Positions 8,043 through 15,962 of a stretch of DNA of 64,000 nt are shown here, one piece after another; the stretch's first letter is position 1, and each line of letters starts with the position of its first letter. A program made the position numbers and the translations under genes. The notes under the pieces are model-generated. The model saw only the letters and a program-made list of their open reading frames with translations, made no database searches and was not told where the DNA came from. Source of the DNA: Candidatus Tepidifontimicrobium thermophilum (GTDB taxonomy: Bacteria > Sysuimicrobiota > Sysuimicrobiia > Sysuimicrobiales > Sysuimicrobiaceae); NCBI GenBank assembly GCA_031296405.1, contig JAVKKH010000002.1, positions 165,666 through 229,665 on the forward strand. The letters are read 5' to 3'.

Positions 8043-9812
8043 ATGCAGTACACGCGCCTGGCGCAGGCGTACCAGAGGCTCGAGGAGACCTCTGCCCGGC
8101 TGAAGCTCATCGAGGTCCTGGCGGAGCTGTTCGGGGAAACGCCCAAGCCCCTGCTGCGCAAGGTGGTGTACCTGTGTCAGGGCAAGATCGCGCCGGACTT
8201 CGCGGGAGTGGAGATCGGCCTGGCGGAGAAGCTGGCCGCCCGGTCGGTGGCGGAGGCCGCGGGTGTGGCGGAGGACCGGGTGCAGTCGCTGCTGCGGCGC
8301 CGAGGCGACCTGGGCACGGTGGCGGAGGAGCTGCTGGCCGAAAGAGGGGCCCGCCGGTCCCACCTGACCGTGCAGGAGGTGTTCGACCATCTCGAGGCCA
8401 TCGCCCAGGCATCCGGCAAGGGGGCCCAGACCCAGAAGATCTCCTCCCTAGCCGACCTCCTGCGCCGCGCCACGCCGCTGGAGGCCCGCTACCTGGTCCG
8501 CACGGTCACGGGCAAGCTGCGGTTGGGCGTCGGGGATGCCTCCATCCTGGACGCCCTGGCGGAGGTGTACGCGGGAGGCCGGGCCAACCGGGCGCCTTTG
8601 GAGCGAGCGTACAACATCTGCTCGGACCTGGGGCTGGTGGCCGATACCCTGGTGCGCGGCGGGGTGGCGGCGGTGGAGGCCATGGAGGTCCGTCCCGGCC
8701 ACCCGGTGCGGCCCATGCTGGCGCAGCGGCTGGCCACCGGCGAGGAGATCCTGGCAAAGCTGGGCGGGGTGTGCGCCGCGGAGTACAAGTACGACGGCGA
8801 GCGGGTGCAGGCCCACCGCCTGGACGGGAAGGTGGTGCTGTTCTCGCGGCGCCTGGAGAACATCACGGAGCAGTTCCCGGACGCGGTGGAGTTGCTGCAG
8901 CACGGGCTGCGACCCAAGCGGGCCATCCTGGAGGCGGAGATCGTGGCCGTGGACCCCGAGTCCGGAGAGCTGCGGCCGTTCCAGGAACTCATGCAGCGGC
9001 GCCGCAAGTACGGGATCGAGGAGGCGGCAAGGCGCATCCCGGTGGGCCTGTTCTGTTTCGACCTGCTGTACGGAGAGGGGGGCGACCTGACCCGTCGGCC
9101 GTACCTGGAGCGGCGACGGGCCCTGGAGCGGGCTATCAAGCCCGGGGACCGGCTGCAGCTGGCCACCTGGAAGCTGGTGCGCAGTGTGGAGGAGCTGGAC
9201 GCGTTCTTCGAGCAGGCCGTGGCGGACGGCTGTGAGGGGGTTCTGTGCAAGTCGGTGGCCGAGGACGCCGTCTACCAGGCCGGCGCCCGCGGCTGGCTGT
9301 GGATCAAGCACAAGAGGGAGTACCGCACCGAGCTTCAGGACACCCTGGACCTGGTGGTGGTGGGGGCCTTCTACGGACGCGGCCGCCGCAGCGGGACGTA
9401 CGGGGCCCTGCTGGTGGCGGCCTACGACCCGTCCGAGGACACCTTCCGGACTTTCTGCAAGGTGGGTAGCGGGTTTTCCGACGAGGATCTGGCGCAGCTG
9501 CCCCAGCGGCTCCGCCCTTACCAGGTCGACCGCAGGCCGCCGCGGGTGGACTCCAAGCTGGAGCCAGACGTGTGGTTCCACCCGGCCCTGGTGCTCGAGG
9601 TGGTGGGAGCGGAGATCACCCTGTCGCCCACCCACACCGTGGCATGGAGCCGGGTGAAGGAAGGCGCGGGGCTGGCGTTGCGCTTCCCCCGTTTCACCGG
9701 ACGGTACCGGGACGACAAGCGGCCCGAGGACGCCACTACGGTGGACGAGATCTGGGAGCTGTACCAGCGTGCCCGCCGCCGGGCCGTCCGGGTGGGAGAG
9801 GGGGAAGGATAG
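8043..9812 (+). CDS. lig: ATP-dependent DNA ligase (archaeal/eukaryotic LigI type)
   Basis: A 589-residue ligase with the N-terminal DNA-binding domain (residues 1 to about 220), an adenylation domain with the lysine motif EYKYDGERVQAH (the K is AMP-acceptor, about residue 246), downstream nucleotidyltransferase motifs (FSRRLENIT, LEAEIVA, GCEGVLCKS, WLWIKHKREY) and a C-terminal OB fold. It seals nicks in duplex DNA with ATP. Main bacterial replication uses NAD-dependent LigA, so this full-length archaeal-type enzyme is probably a repair ligase and possibly an old transfer. No Ku, polymerase or nuclease NHEJ domain is attached or adjacent. Start ATG at 8043. Confidence 0.93.
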   Translation: MQYTRLAQAYQRLEETSARLKLIEVLAELFGETPKPLLRKVVYLCQGKIAPDFAGVEIGLAEKLAARSVAEAAGVAEDRVQSLLRRRGDLGTVAEELLAERGARRSHLTVQEVFDHLEAIAQASGKGAQTQKISSLADLLRRATPLEARYLVRTVTGKLRLGVGDASILDALAEVYAGGRANRAPLERAYNICSDLGLVADTLVRGGVAAVEAMEVRPGHPVRPMLAQRLATGEEILAKLGGVCAAEYKYDGERVQAHRLDGKVVLFSRRLENITEQFPDAVELLQHGLRPKRAILEAEIVAVDPESGELRPFQELMQRRRKYGIEEAARRIPVGLFCFDLLYGEGGDLTRRPYLERRRALERAIKPGDRLQLATWKLVRSVEELDAFFEQAVADGCEGVLCKSVAEDAVYQAGARGWLWIKHKREYRTELQDTLDLVVVGAFYGRGRRSGTYGALLVAAYDPSEDTFRTFCKVGSGFSDEDLAQLPQRLRPYQVDRRPPRVDSKLEPDVWFHPALVLEVVGAEITLSPTHTVAWSRVKEGAGLALRFPRFTGRYRDDKRPEDATTVDEIWELYQRARRRAVRVGEGEG

Positions 9813-9980
9813 GAACCGCTCCCTGGCAGGAGAACTGCGAAACGGGTGGTGACCATAGACGTCGGGACGTTGGCTACACCCCGGGCAAGCTTCCGGGGGG
9901 GGCACTTCGCCGCGGAACGGCAATCCCGGGGCAGCTCGCGGCACAACGCGGCCAGCCGGCGACGATCCTCGAGGAAAGAA

Positions 9981-10373
9981 CTAGCGGACCACCACGATGA
10001 CGCGTCGCTCGCGGGGCCCGTCGAACTCCGCCAGCATCACCGCCTGCCACCGGCCCAGGGCCAGCCGCCCCTGGTGGACCGGGATCACCTGGCCCGGGCC
10101 GGTGAGGGCTGCTTTCAGGTGCGCGCTGGCGTTGTTGTCGACCCGGTCGTGCCGCCACACGCCGTCTGGGAACAGCTTGGCCAGCGCGTCCAGCAGGTCC
10201 TCGCACACCTGCGGGTCGGCGTTCTCGTTCACCACGACACCCGCGGTCGCGTGGGGTACGTACACGCAACAGATTCCTTCCTGGGCCCCGGAGGCGCGCA
10301 CCGCCTGCTCCACCCGGTCGGTGATGTCCACCAGTTCGCGCTTCCGGCGGGTGCGGACCGTGAACTCCGTCAT
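9981..10373 (-). CDS. YjbQ family protein (UPF0047, secondary thiamine-phosphate synthase-like)
   Basis: A 130-residue compact protein with the family marks VDITDRVEQAV, VPHATAGVVVNENADP, WRHDRVDNNASAHLKAAL, and VHQGRLALGRWQAVMLAEFDGP. Members can complement thiamine-phosphate synthase mutants in E. coli, but the native role is unsettled. The His and Asn residues that define the presumed active site are all kept. The ATG has a strong ribosome site (GGGAGGGAGG) upstream. The 168 bases between this gene and the ligase show no credible gene or RNA. Confidence 0.9.
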   Translation of the reverse strand: MTEFTVRTRRKRELVDITDRVEQAVRASGAQEGICCVYVPHATAGVVVNENADPQVCEDLLDALAKLFPDGVWRHDRVDNNASAHLKAALTGPGQVIPVHQGRLALGRWQAVMLAEFDGPRERRVIVVVR

Positions 10374-10417
10374 GGCCTGCGACCTCCCTCCCCCAGGGTA
10401 GCGCGGAGGGCGAAAAC

Positions 10418-11125
10418 GTGTCGGGGGACCTCCTACGGCGCGCCTGGGCGGTGACCGGCTACGCGGTGGCCATGGGGTACGCGGAGGCCGCGGTGGTGGC
10501 GTACCTGCGCCGGCTGTACGGAATCACGGATCTCCTGCGGGACGTGCCCACGAAGCCGGATCCCCTGGGGTGGGTGGAGCTGGGCCGGGAGGCGGCGACC
10601 CTGGCGATGCTGTTCGCCGTGGGGCAGGCGGCGGGGCGGAGCCGGCCTGCCCGGTGGGGAGCGTTCCTGTACGCGTGGGGCCTGTGGGACCTGGCGTACT
10701 ACGTGTGGCTGAGCCTTCTGGTGGGCTTCCCGCGGTCCTTTCAGGACTGGGACCTCCTGTTCCTGATCCCCCTGCCGTGGTGGGCGCCCGTGTGGGCCCC
10801 GGTGCTGGCAGCGATTTTGCTCGCGGTGTTCGGTGCGACCGTGGCGGTCCGTGGCGAGTCCGGAGCTGCCGTGCGGGTGGATCCGCTGAGCGTGGTCCTG
10901 GCCTGCGTGGGATCTGCTGCGGCCCTGGGGGCGGTGATGGCTCCGGCCCTGAGCCGGCTGGGCGACGGATGGCAGGCGGCGGTGGCCGCCCGGCCCCAGA
11001 CCTTCCCCTGGCTCCTGTACCTGGCGGGCTGGGCCGGGGTAGCGTGGGCAGCGTGGAGGGTCGCCTCCGGGCGGGCAGGCAGAGCCGATCGCTTGCGGGC
11101 CGGTCGCCGGCGCGGGACGCTATAG
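10418..11125 (+). CDS. Multi-pass membrane protein of unknown function
   Basis: A 235-residue hydrophobic protein with about six membrane segments: residues 9-30, 50-68, 73-100, 118-145, 155-175 and 190-212 are long runs of A, L, V, G and W. Aromatic residues cluster in the loops (YAWGLWDLAYYVWL and WWAPVWAPV). I recognise no family. GTG start with GGAGGG seven bases before it. It lies 24 bases before two exported unknown proteins and is probably co-transcribed with the first. Confidence 0.65.
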   Translation: MSGDLLRRAWAVTGYAVAMGYAEAAVVAYLRRLYGITDLLRDVPTKPDPLGWVELGREAATLAMLFAVGQAAGRSRPARWGAFLYAWGLWDLAYYVWLSLLVGFPRSFQDWDLLFLIPLPWWAPVWAPVLAAILLAVFGATVAVRGESGAAVRVDPLSVVLACVGSAAALGAVMAPALSRLGDGWQAAVAARPQTFPWLLYLAGWAGVAWAAWRVASGRAGRADRLRAGRRRGTL

Positions 11126-11149
11126 GCAAGTACGGAGGAGGAGGGTGGT

Positions 11150-11707
11150 ATGGCTCGGGTGAGCTGGGTGGCGGTGGCAGCGGCAGTGGCCCTAGCAGGA
11201 CCCCTTGCGGCGCAGACGGGCCTCGGGGAGATCGTGCCCGGGGAGGCCATCGGCGCGGCCCGCATCGGGATGGCCATGGACGAAGCGGCGCAGGTGGCGG
11301 CGGGGTTCGGGCAGACCCGGGACCAGGCCCGGGACGCCGGCCGCGAGGTGTGCAACGTGGACGACGGGGTGGGGATCTGCGCGTACGACTACTACTTCTA
11401 CGAGGACGAGCGGGAGCCCACCAAGACGCCCGGCCTGGTCATCGCGGTGGTCACCGACGACCCTCGGTTCCGGCTCAAGGGCAGCGTGGGCGTGGGCAGC
11501 ACGCTGTTGGAGTTCCTGGGCGCGTACGGAACGAACCCGGAGTGGCTGGGCGGCGGCTACCTGGAGTGGACGAGCAAGGGTCTTCTGGTGGGGCTGCGCC
11601 GGGGCTCCCGGGGTGCCGAGGTTGCCATTGTCGGGGTGTTCAAGCCCCGTCCGTCCGGCACCCGGGCGGAAGGCAGAACCCTGCGGCGCCGCGCAGCGTA
11701 CCTCTAG
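11150..11707 (+). CDS. Exported protein of unknown function
   Basis: 185 residues with a clear signal peptide: MARVSW followed by a hydrophobic AAAVALAGPLAA core and cleavage near AAQT (about residue 22). The mature part contains a tyrosine-rich acidic patch (AYDYYFYEDE, about residues 77-86) and GSVGVGSTLLEFLGAYG, which resembles small lipoproteins with a regulated binding groove, but I cannot name a family. The ribosome site GGAGGAGG precedes the ATG. It lies between a membrane protein and another exported protein on the same strand. Confidence 0.65.
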   Translation: MARVSWVAVAAAVALAGPLAAQTGLGEIVPGEAIGAARIGMAMDEAAQVAAGFGQTRDQARDAGREVCNVDDGVGICAYDYYFYEDEREPTKTPGLVIAVVTDDPRFRLKGSVGVGSTLLEFLGAYGTNPEWLGGGYLEWTSKGLLVGLRRGSRGAEVAIVGVFKPRPSGTRAEGRTLRRRAAYL

Positions 11708-11743
11708 GCAAGACGCACCCCGACACTCCACGGGAGGGAGCCC

Positions 11744-12187
11744 ATGCGGCGGATTCGGGTGGTAGCTCTGACCCTGGCGGCGCTGGTGGCGCTGGCCGGG
11801 GTCGCCCACGCGCAGGACATCCTGCAGCTGGTGAAGGTGTTCGGGATCGGCTACGCGGTGCGCACCTTCGGGCCGCAGATCAACGACTTCATCAACTCCC
11901 TGCTGCTGTCCCGCGACGCCGCGACCCGGCAGACCACCAAGGTGGTGCCCATCCTCAGCGTGTCCATCGGCCTGAGTGCACCGGGCCGGGCGGCCATCGG
12001 GGCCGCCCAGGTGGCGGGGCCCAGGGCCGCCGTGCAGCGGGTGGAGGCGGTGGCGGCCCTGGACGCCAACTACCAGGGGGTGTTCCAGATCCGCGCCCTC
12101 ATCCCCGTGGACAGCCTGGAGCCGTGGAAGGGACTGCGGCGGGTGGTGGGGGTCGGGGTCTCGGCCATCATCGACCTGAAGATCTGA
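11744..12187 (+). CDS. Exported protein of unknown function
   Basis: 147 residues with a strong signal peptide (MRRIR, hydrophobic LTLAALVALAGV, AHA-Q cleavage near residue 23). The mature protein is mixed beta (KVVPILSVSIGL, VFQIRALIPV, VVGVGVSAIIDLKI) and rich in alanine and valine. No family is recognised. GGGAGGGAG precedes the ATG. The stop at 12187 faces the cupredoxin gene on the other strand with only four bases between them. Confidence 0.65.
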   Translation: MRRIRVVALTLAALVALAGVAHAQDILQLVKVFGIGYAVRTFGPQINDFINSLLLSRDAATRQTTKVVPILSVSIGLSAPGRAAIGAAQVAGPRAAVQRVEAVAALDANYQGVFQIRALIPVDSLEPWKGLRRVVGVGVSAIIDLKI

Positions 12188-12191
12188 CCGG

Positions 12192-12602
12192 TCAGCGCCG
12201 GGGAGCCACCAGCAGGGTCCCGGTGTAGTGCACGCTCATCGGGTGCAGGTGGCAGTAGATGGTGTGGGCGCCCCGGCGCACGCCGCGGATCCGGATCGTC
12301 TTGGTCTCCTTAGGCTGGAGGACCTCCTTGACCCCGAAGGCGTCGATGGCGAACCCTTCCGGAATGGGGCTCTCGTTGCGGACCACGAACTCCACTGTCT
12401 CCCCCTCGTAGGCAAACGCGTCCGCGGGGAGGTTCGTGACCGCGATGGTAGGGACGCCCGCCACCGTGGCCTTCCAGAATTTCATCGTCACGTGGTAGCG
12501 GCGCACGGGGGCGGACTCCGCCGGGGCAGGCGCGGGGACGGTGGCCACGGCCAGGGCGAGGACGGCAGCAGCCGCGAGCAGGGCGACAGGACGGACCGTC
12601 AT
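12192..12602 (-). CDS. Exported cupredoxin-like protein
   Basis: A 136-residue secreted protein: signal peptide (residues 1 to about 29, cleavage near AES) then a cupredoxin-like beta sandwich. Copper-ligand positions at the C-terminus are present as C117, H120 and M122 in IYCHLHPM. The first histidine that normally precedes the GFxID strand is missing (PEGFAIDAFG has Glu), so a classical type-1 copper site may be incomplete. The ATG at 12602 has AGGAGGTG upstream. It is divergent from a MarR-type regulator 72 bases away, which probably controls it. Confidence 0.8.
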   Translation of the reverse strand: MTVRPVALLAAAAVLALAVATVPAPAPAESAPVRRYHVTMKFWKATVAGVPTIAVTNLPADAFAYEGETVEFVVRNESPIPEGFAIDAFGVKEVLQPKETKTIRIRGVRRGAHTIYCHLHPMSVHYTGTLLVAPRR

Positions 12603-12674
12603 AGCCCACCTCCTATTTGATTTGGACTGCGAACTATGTACCATGGAGGGCAGGAGGCGTCAAGGGAGGGGACG

Positions 12675-13343
12675 GTGGCGAACGCAGGGAGAAGCGGCGG
12701 GCCGTTCGGAGACCGAGAGCGGACCGCGGAGCGTGTGGCCCAGGCCCTGGTGCGGATCGGCACGGCGTTGCGCAGCGAGGCGTGGGAGGGAGCCCTGGCG
12801 CGGGGCCTCACGCCCACGCAGGCGCAGATCCTGAGCTACCTGCGGTTCCGCGGGAGGCAGGGCGCCCGGGTCTCCGAAGTAGCAGAAGCCCTGGCGGTAA
12901 CCCCTGCCACCGCCAGCGAGTCCACGGACTCCCTGGTCCGCAAGGGGCTGGTCCGGAAGGTCCGGGCCGCGGAGGACGGTCGAGCCCGACAGGTGGTGCT
13001 CACCGCCGCGGGCCGGCGGGAGGCCGACCGGGTGGCCGGCTGGTCCGACTTCCTCCTGCGGGCGGTACGGTCCCTCCCCGAGGCGGAGCAGGCGACCCTG
13101 CTCCGGGTGCTGTTGAAGACCATCCGGGAGCTGCAGCGCGCCGGCCGCATCCCCGTCTCGCGCATGTGCGTGACGTGCCGCTACTTCCGGCCGTACGCCC
13201 ACCCGGACCCCGCGGCTCCCCACCATTGCGACTTCGTGGACGCCCCCTTCGGGGACGGCCTTCTGCGGGTGGACTGCCCCGACCACGTACCTGCAGAACC
13301 CGAAATGCAGGAGGAGAACTGGCGCCGGTTCGCGGGGGCCTGA
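12675..13343 (+). CDS. MarR-family regulator with cysteine/histidine-rich C-terminal extension
   Basis: A 222-residue winged-helix regulator. The DNA-binding part runs from about residue 25 to 155, with the recognition region VSEVAEALAVTPATASESTDSLVRKGLVRK and the wing AEDGRARQVVLT. A 65-residue tail carries C165, C168, C185 and C201 with H183, H184 and H204, a pattern suited to binding a metal or sensing redox state. GTG at 12675 follows GGGAGGGG; an ATG at 12636 would lie inside a possible -10 box. Position opposite the cupredoxin gene suggests that it is the target. I saw no clear palindromic operator between them. Confidence 0.82.
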   Translation: MANAGRSGGPFGDRERTAERVAQALVRIGTALRSEAWEGALARGLTPTQAQILSYLRFRGRQGARVSEVAEALAVTPATASESTDSLVRKGLVRKVRAAEDGRARQVVLTAAGRREADRVAGWSDFLLRAVRSLPEAEQATLLRVLLKTIRELQRAGRIPVSRMCVTCRYFRPYAHPDPAAPHHCDFVDAPFGDGLLRVDCPDHVPAEPEMQEENWRRFAGA

Positions 13344-13428
13344 AGCCAGGTTAGAGCGGGCCGGGAGGCGAGACCGAGCACCGGGTTGTACCGTTTCGCG
13401 GCATGGAATATTATGTTTCACCCCGTGA

Positions 13429-14201
13429 ATGAATTTGCGCTGCCCGTCACCTGCAGGGCAGGCTGCTGCTACACCTTCGAACGATGGCTGCGGTGGTGGT
13501 GACGGGTGCGCGGCAAACGGGCGAGAGTACCCTGGTGCGGGCGCTGATACCTGGCCCTCGCCGGTTCCACTCCCTGGCGGGCGGTCTGGTTCGAGGGCTA
13601 CGTGCGGACCTACCTCGAGCGCGACCTCCTGCAGCTGTCGGCGGTTTCGTCCCTGCCGGATTTCCGGCGGCTCATGCAGGCGGCCTGCCTGCGGGTGGGG
13701 CAGCTGCTGAACCAGGCTGAGCTGGCCCGGGACGTGGCCCTCCCCTAGGCCACCGCCCACAGGTACCTCAACCTCCTGGAGGTGTCCTTCCTCCTTATCC
13801 GTGTTCCCGCCTACGCGGTGAGCCGGACCCGTCGTCTGATGAAACGGCCGAAGCTGTACTGGGGCGACGTGGGGCTGGCGCTGCACCTCAGCGGGAGTCC
13901 CGAGCCTTCGGGGGCCTTCCTGGAGAACCTGGTGCTCCTGGACCTGCTGGTGTGGCGAGACGGGCGGCAGGAACGTGGCGAGGTCCTGCACTGGCGGACC
14001 GCTACGGGGAGGAGGTGGACTTCGTCGTAGAGACCCCTCAGGGGCTGCTGCCCGTCGAGGTGAAGGCCACCCCGAGGCTGCGACCGTCGCACGTGGAAGC
14101 CCTGCGCGCGTTCCGAAAGGAGTACGGCCGGCGCTGCCGTGCCGGGCTGCTTCTTCACACGGGGGAGGAGCTGACTTGGCTCGTGGAGGACGTGCTTGCG
14201 A
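13429..14201 (+). pseudogene. Decayed DUF4143-type AAA+ ATPase
   Basis: Fragments of one ATP-binding protein lie in order but in different frames. First comes RHLQGRLLLHL then VVVTGARQTGES at 13484, where the Walker A lysine has become Glu. Next is WFEGYVRTYLERDLLQLS, typical of the family's middle, from about 13590; roughly 100 residues between these are missing. An amber TAG at 13746-13748 stands where QATAHRYLNLLE would have Gln. A second frame change falls near 13970-14010, after which YGEEVDFVVE and LLPVEVKAT finish the DUF4143 nuclease-like end. The remnant runs straight into the 3' end of tRNA-Ser. Such ATPases are frequently mobile or toxin-like; no function is expected here. Confidence 0.82.
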
Positions 14202-14290
14202 TGGCGGAGGGGGTGGGACTCGAACCCACAAGGCCCCGAGGGCCACCGGTTTTCGAGACCGGCCCCTTAGCCAGTTCGGTGCACCCCTCC
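14202..14290 (-). tRNA. tRNA-Ser(CGA)
   Basis: The minus strand gives acceptor GGAGGGG paired with CCCCTCC, discriminator G and encoded CCA (14202-14204). The T arm is GGTTCGAGTCC, the long variable arm is GGCCCTCGGGGCC, and the anticodon loop CTCGAAA reads CGA, hence serine UCG. The length is 89 nt. Acceptor and T-arm sequences match tRNA-Ser(GGA) closely. Confidence 0.95.
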
Positions 14291-14301
14291 GGCCCACTGT
14301 C

Positions 14302-14307
14302 ATTGTA
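14302..14307 (-). promoter_or_regulatory. -10 box of tRNA-Ser(CGA)
   Basis: TACAAT on the minus strand, 11 bases upstream of the tRNA 5' end, in otherwise GC-rich sequence. No clear -35 element. Confidence 0.5.
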
Positions 14308-14394
14308 CCGTGGGGGGATCCCGGCGGCGGGTACACTGGCGCCAGAGCTGGACAGGACACTCAGGGACTCCTGCGGGAGAACTGGCGACGGGCC

Positions 14395-14562
14395 ATGCCC
14401 CTACGGGCATCTCGGCCGCGCGGCGTCCGCGCAAGGCCGCGGGAGGAAGGGGAGCGGCTGGCCCGCTGGGTGGCGTACCGGCAGGCCCGGCGTGCGTTCT
14501 CGACCTGGACCCGCAAGGAGGGCCCCCGGGCCTACCGCCTCGTGGCCGGGAACCTGCCTTGA
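14395..14562 (+). CDS. Small hypothetical basic protein (doubtful)
   Basis: An open frame of 55 residues, very rich in arginine (MPLRASRPRGVRAR, then RLARWVAYRQARRAFSTWTRK and YRLVAGNLP). The ribosome site is weak (GCGGGAG 15 bases upstream). It occupies the otherwise gene-free 390 bases between tRNA-Ser(CGA) and tadA. A tract that resembles a -10 box (TACACT, 14332-14337) precedes it without a -35. It may be a real small protein or chance coding potential in GC-rich DNA. Confidence 0.3.
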   Translation: MPLRASRPRGVRARPREEGERLARWVAYRQARRAFSTWTRKEGPRAYRLVAGNLP

Positions 14563-14577
14563 GTCCCCAGGAGCTGC

Positions 14578-14685
14578 GTGAGGCCCACGGCCAGGGCGGA
14601 GGAAGAAGGGGTGGAGAAAGCCCTCGAGGAGGTGCGGCGCGGGGCGGAGGCACTGCGCGCGGAGGCGGAAGGGGCCGCGGATTAG
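14578..14685 (+). CDS. Very small acidic helical open frame (doubtful)
   Basis: 35 codons from GTG with CAGGAG six bases upstream. The product is alternating Glu/Ala/Arg (VEKALEEVRRGAEALRAEAE), which would form one amphipathic helix. It overlaps the tadA stop by a few bases in convergent orientation. Reported only because the stretch is otherwise empty. Confidence 0.18.
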   Translation: MRPTARAEEEGVEKALEEVRRGAEALRAEAEGAAD

Positions 14686-15140
14686 GCTTCTGCCTCCCGC
14701 AGCCCCCGGAAGAAACGCTGCAGGAGGGCCTGCGCTTCCGCCTCCAGCACCCCCGCGGTGACCTCCACGCGGTGATTGAGCCGCGGGTCGTCCGCGATGC
14801 GGTAGAGGGTCCGGACCGCGCCGCTTTTGGGGCTTGGGGCTCCGTACACCAGCCTGTGGACCCGTGCCAGGACCAGAGCGCCCGCGCACATGGGACAGGG
14901 TTCTGTGGTCACGTACACCGTGCACCCTTCCAGGCGCCAGCTGCCCACCGCGCGTGCGGCCTCACGCAGGGCCAGGATCTCCGCGTGGGCGGTTGGGTCG
15001 CGCAGGGACTCGCGCCGGTCGTGGGCCCTGGCCAGCAGCCGGTCGCCCAGTACCACCACGCAGCCCACGGGGACCTCGCCGTAGCCGGCTCCCCGCTCGG
15101 CCTCTTCCAGGGCCACCCTCATCCACACCTCGTCGTTCAC
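14682..15140 (-). CDS. tadA: tRNA adenosine(34) deaminase
   Basis: A 152-residue zinc-dependent deaminase that converts the wobble adenosine of tRNA-Arg(ACG) to inosine. The catalytic HAE is at residues 52-54 and the second zinc motif PCPMC at 81-85 (C82, C85), followed by the family's YGAPSPKSGAV. The GTG start overlaps the upstream uracil-DNA glycosylase stop by four bases (GTGA), so the two are translationally coupled. The length is typical. Confidence 0.93.
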   Translation of the reverse strand: MNDEVWMRVALEEAERGAGYGEVPVGCVVVLGDRLLARAHDRRESLRDPTAHAEILALREAARAVGSWRLEGCTVYVTTEPCPMCAGALVLARVHRLVYGAPSPKSGAVRTLYRIADDPRLNHRVEVTAGVLEAEAQALLQRFFRGLREAEA

Positions 15141-15880
15141 CGGTCCTCCTCCGCCAGCCGCCTGGCCTTCCGGAACACCGCCTCCAGCATGCGCGCGGTG
15201 AGCTTGCCCGTCTGCGTGTTCTGGCGGCTGGGGTGGTACGTGCAGAGCACGGCCGGCACCGGCCGTCCGGCCACGGTCCCTGCGAACCGGTACACCGTTC
15301 CGTGCACGAACGGCGGCCTGGGGCGCGGCAGCTGCACCCCCAGGTGTGCGAACGTCTTGAGGACTGCCTGGAACGCCACAGCCCCCAGCGCCACCACCAC
15401 CCGCACCCGTGGCAGGGTTACGAGCTCCCGCACCAGAAACGGCAGGCAGTTTTCCAGCTCCGCCGGCGTGGGGCGGTTCTGCGGAGGCGCGCACCGGACC
15501 GCGGCGGTGACGTACGCGTCGTGCAGGCGCAGCCCGTCGTCCCGGTGCAGACTGGTGGGCTGGTTGGCGAAGCCCGTCCGGTACAAGGTGCGGACCAGCC
15601 ACACGGACGCTCCGTTGGGCAGGTCCCCGGTGAACATGCGGCCGGTGCGGTTGGCCCCGTGGGCCGCGGGCGCGAGGCCCACCACCAGCACCCGGGCCTG
15701 CGGGTCTCCGAAGCCCGGCACCGGCCTGCCCCAGTACGCCCAGTCCCGGTACTCCCGCTTCTTCTCCCGGGCCACCTGCTCACGGTAGGCCACCAGGCGG
15801 GGGCACCGGCGGCAGGCTACCACCTCGGCTTCCAGCGCCGCGAGGGCCCGCTCCACAGGAGCAGGGATCGTACGCTCCAC
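15137..15880 (-). CDS. udgB: Uracil-DNA glycosylase, family 5 (UDGb)
   Basis: A 247-residue glycosylase that removes uracil (and in this family also hypoxanthine or xanthine) from DNA. The diagnostic family 5 motif GLAPAAHGANRTGR is at residues 68-81. Four cysteines (C23, C26, C130, C145) are in the positions that hold a [4Fe-4S] cluster, and the C-terminal motif is YHPSRQN. Family 5 is common in thermophiles and actinobacteria. GTG start with a TATGCT box six bases before it, suggesting leaderless translation. Coupled to tadA. Confidence 0.92.
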   Translation of the reverse strand: MERTIPAPVERALAALEAEVVACRRCPRLVAYREQVAREKKREYRDWAYWGRPVPGFGDPQARVLVVGLAPAAHGANRTGRMFTGDLPNGASVWLVRTLYRTGFANQPTSLHRDDGLRLHDAYVTAAVRCAPPQNRPTPAELENCLPFLVRELVTLPRVRVVVALGAVAFQAVLKTFAHLGVQLPRPRPPFVHGTVYRFAGTVAGRPVPAVLCTYHPSRQNTQTGKLTARMLEAVFRKARRLAEEDR

Positions 15881-15886
15881 GCGGCG

Positions 15887-15892
15887 AGCATA
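15887..15892 (-). promoter_or_regulatory. -10 box for leaderless udg-tadA transcript
   Basis: TATGCT on the minus strand ends six bases before the GTG start of the glycosylase gene. No ribosome site is visible. Confidence 0.35.
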
Positions 15893-15962
15893 GCGCTCGC
15901 CCGGGCTTCGGGGTCAAGGGCGGAGGAAGGGGAGCCCGCGGCGGCAAAACCTGGGATCGGGG

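Noticed and set aside
9813..9980. Possible gene between ligase and yjbQ
   Set aside because: Short frames on both strands show no ribosome site, no conserved pattern and poor codon bias.
14332..14337. TACACT as promoter for the small frame at 14395
   Set aside because: No -35 at a workable distance and no start codon near the expected transcript start.
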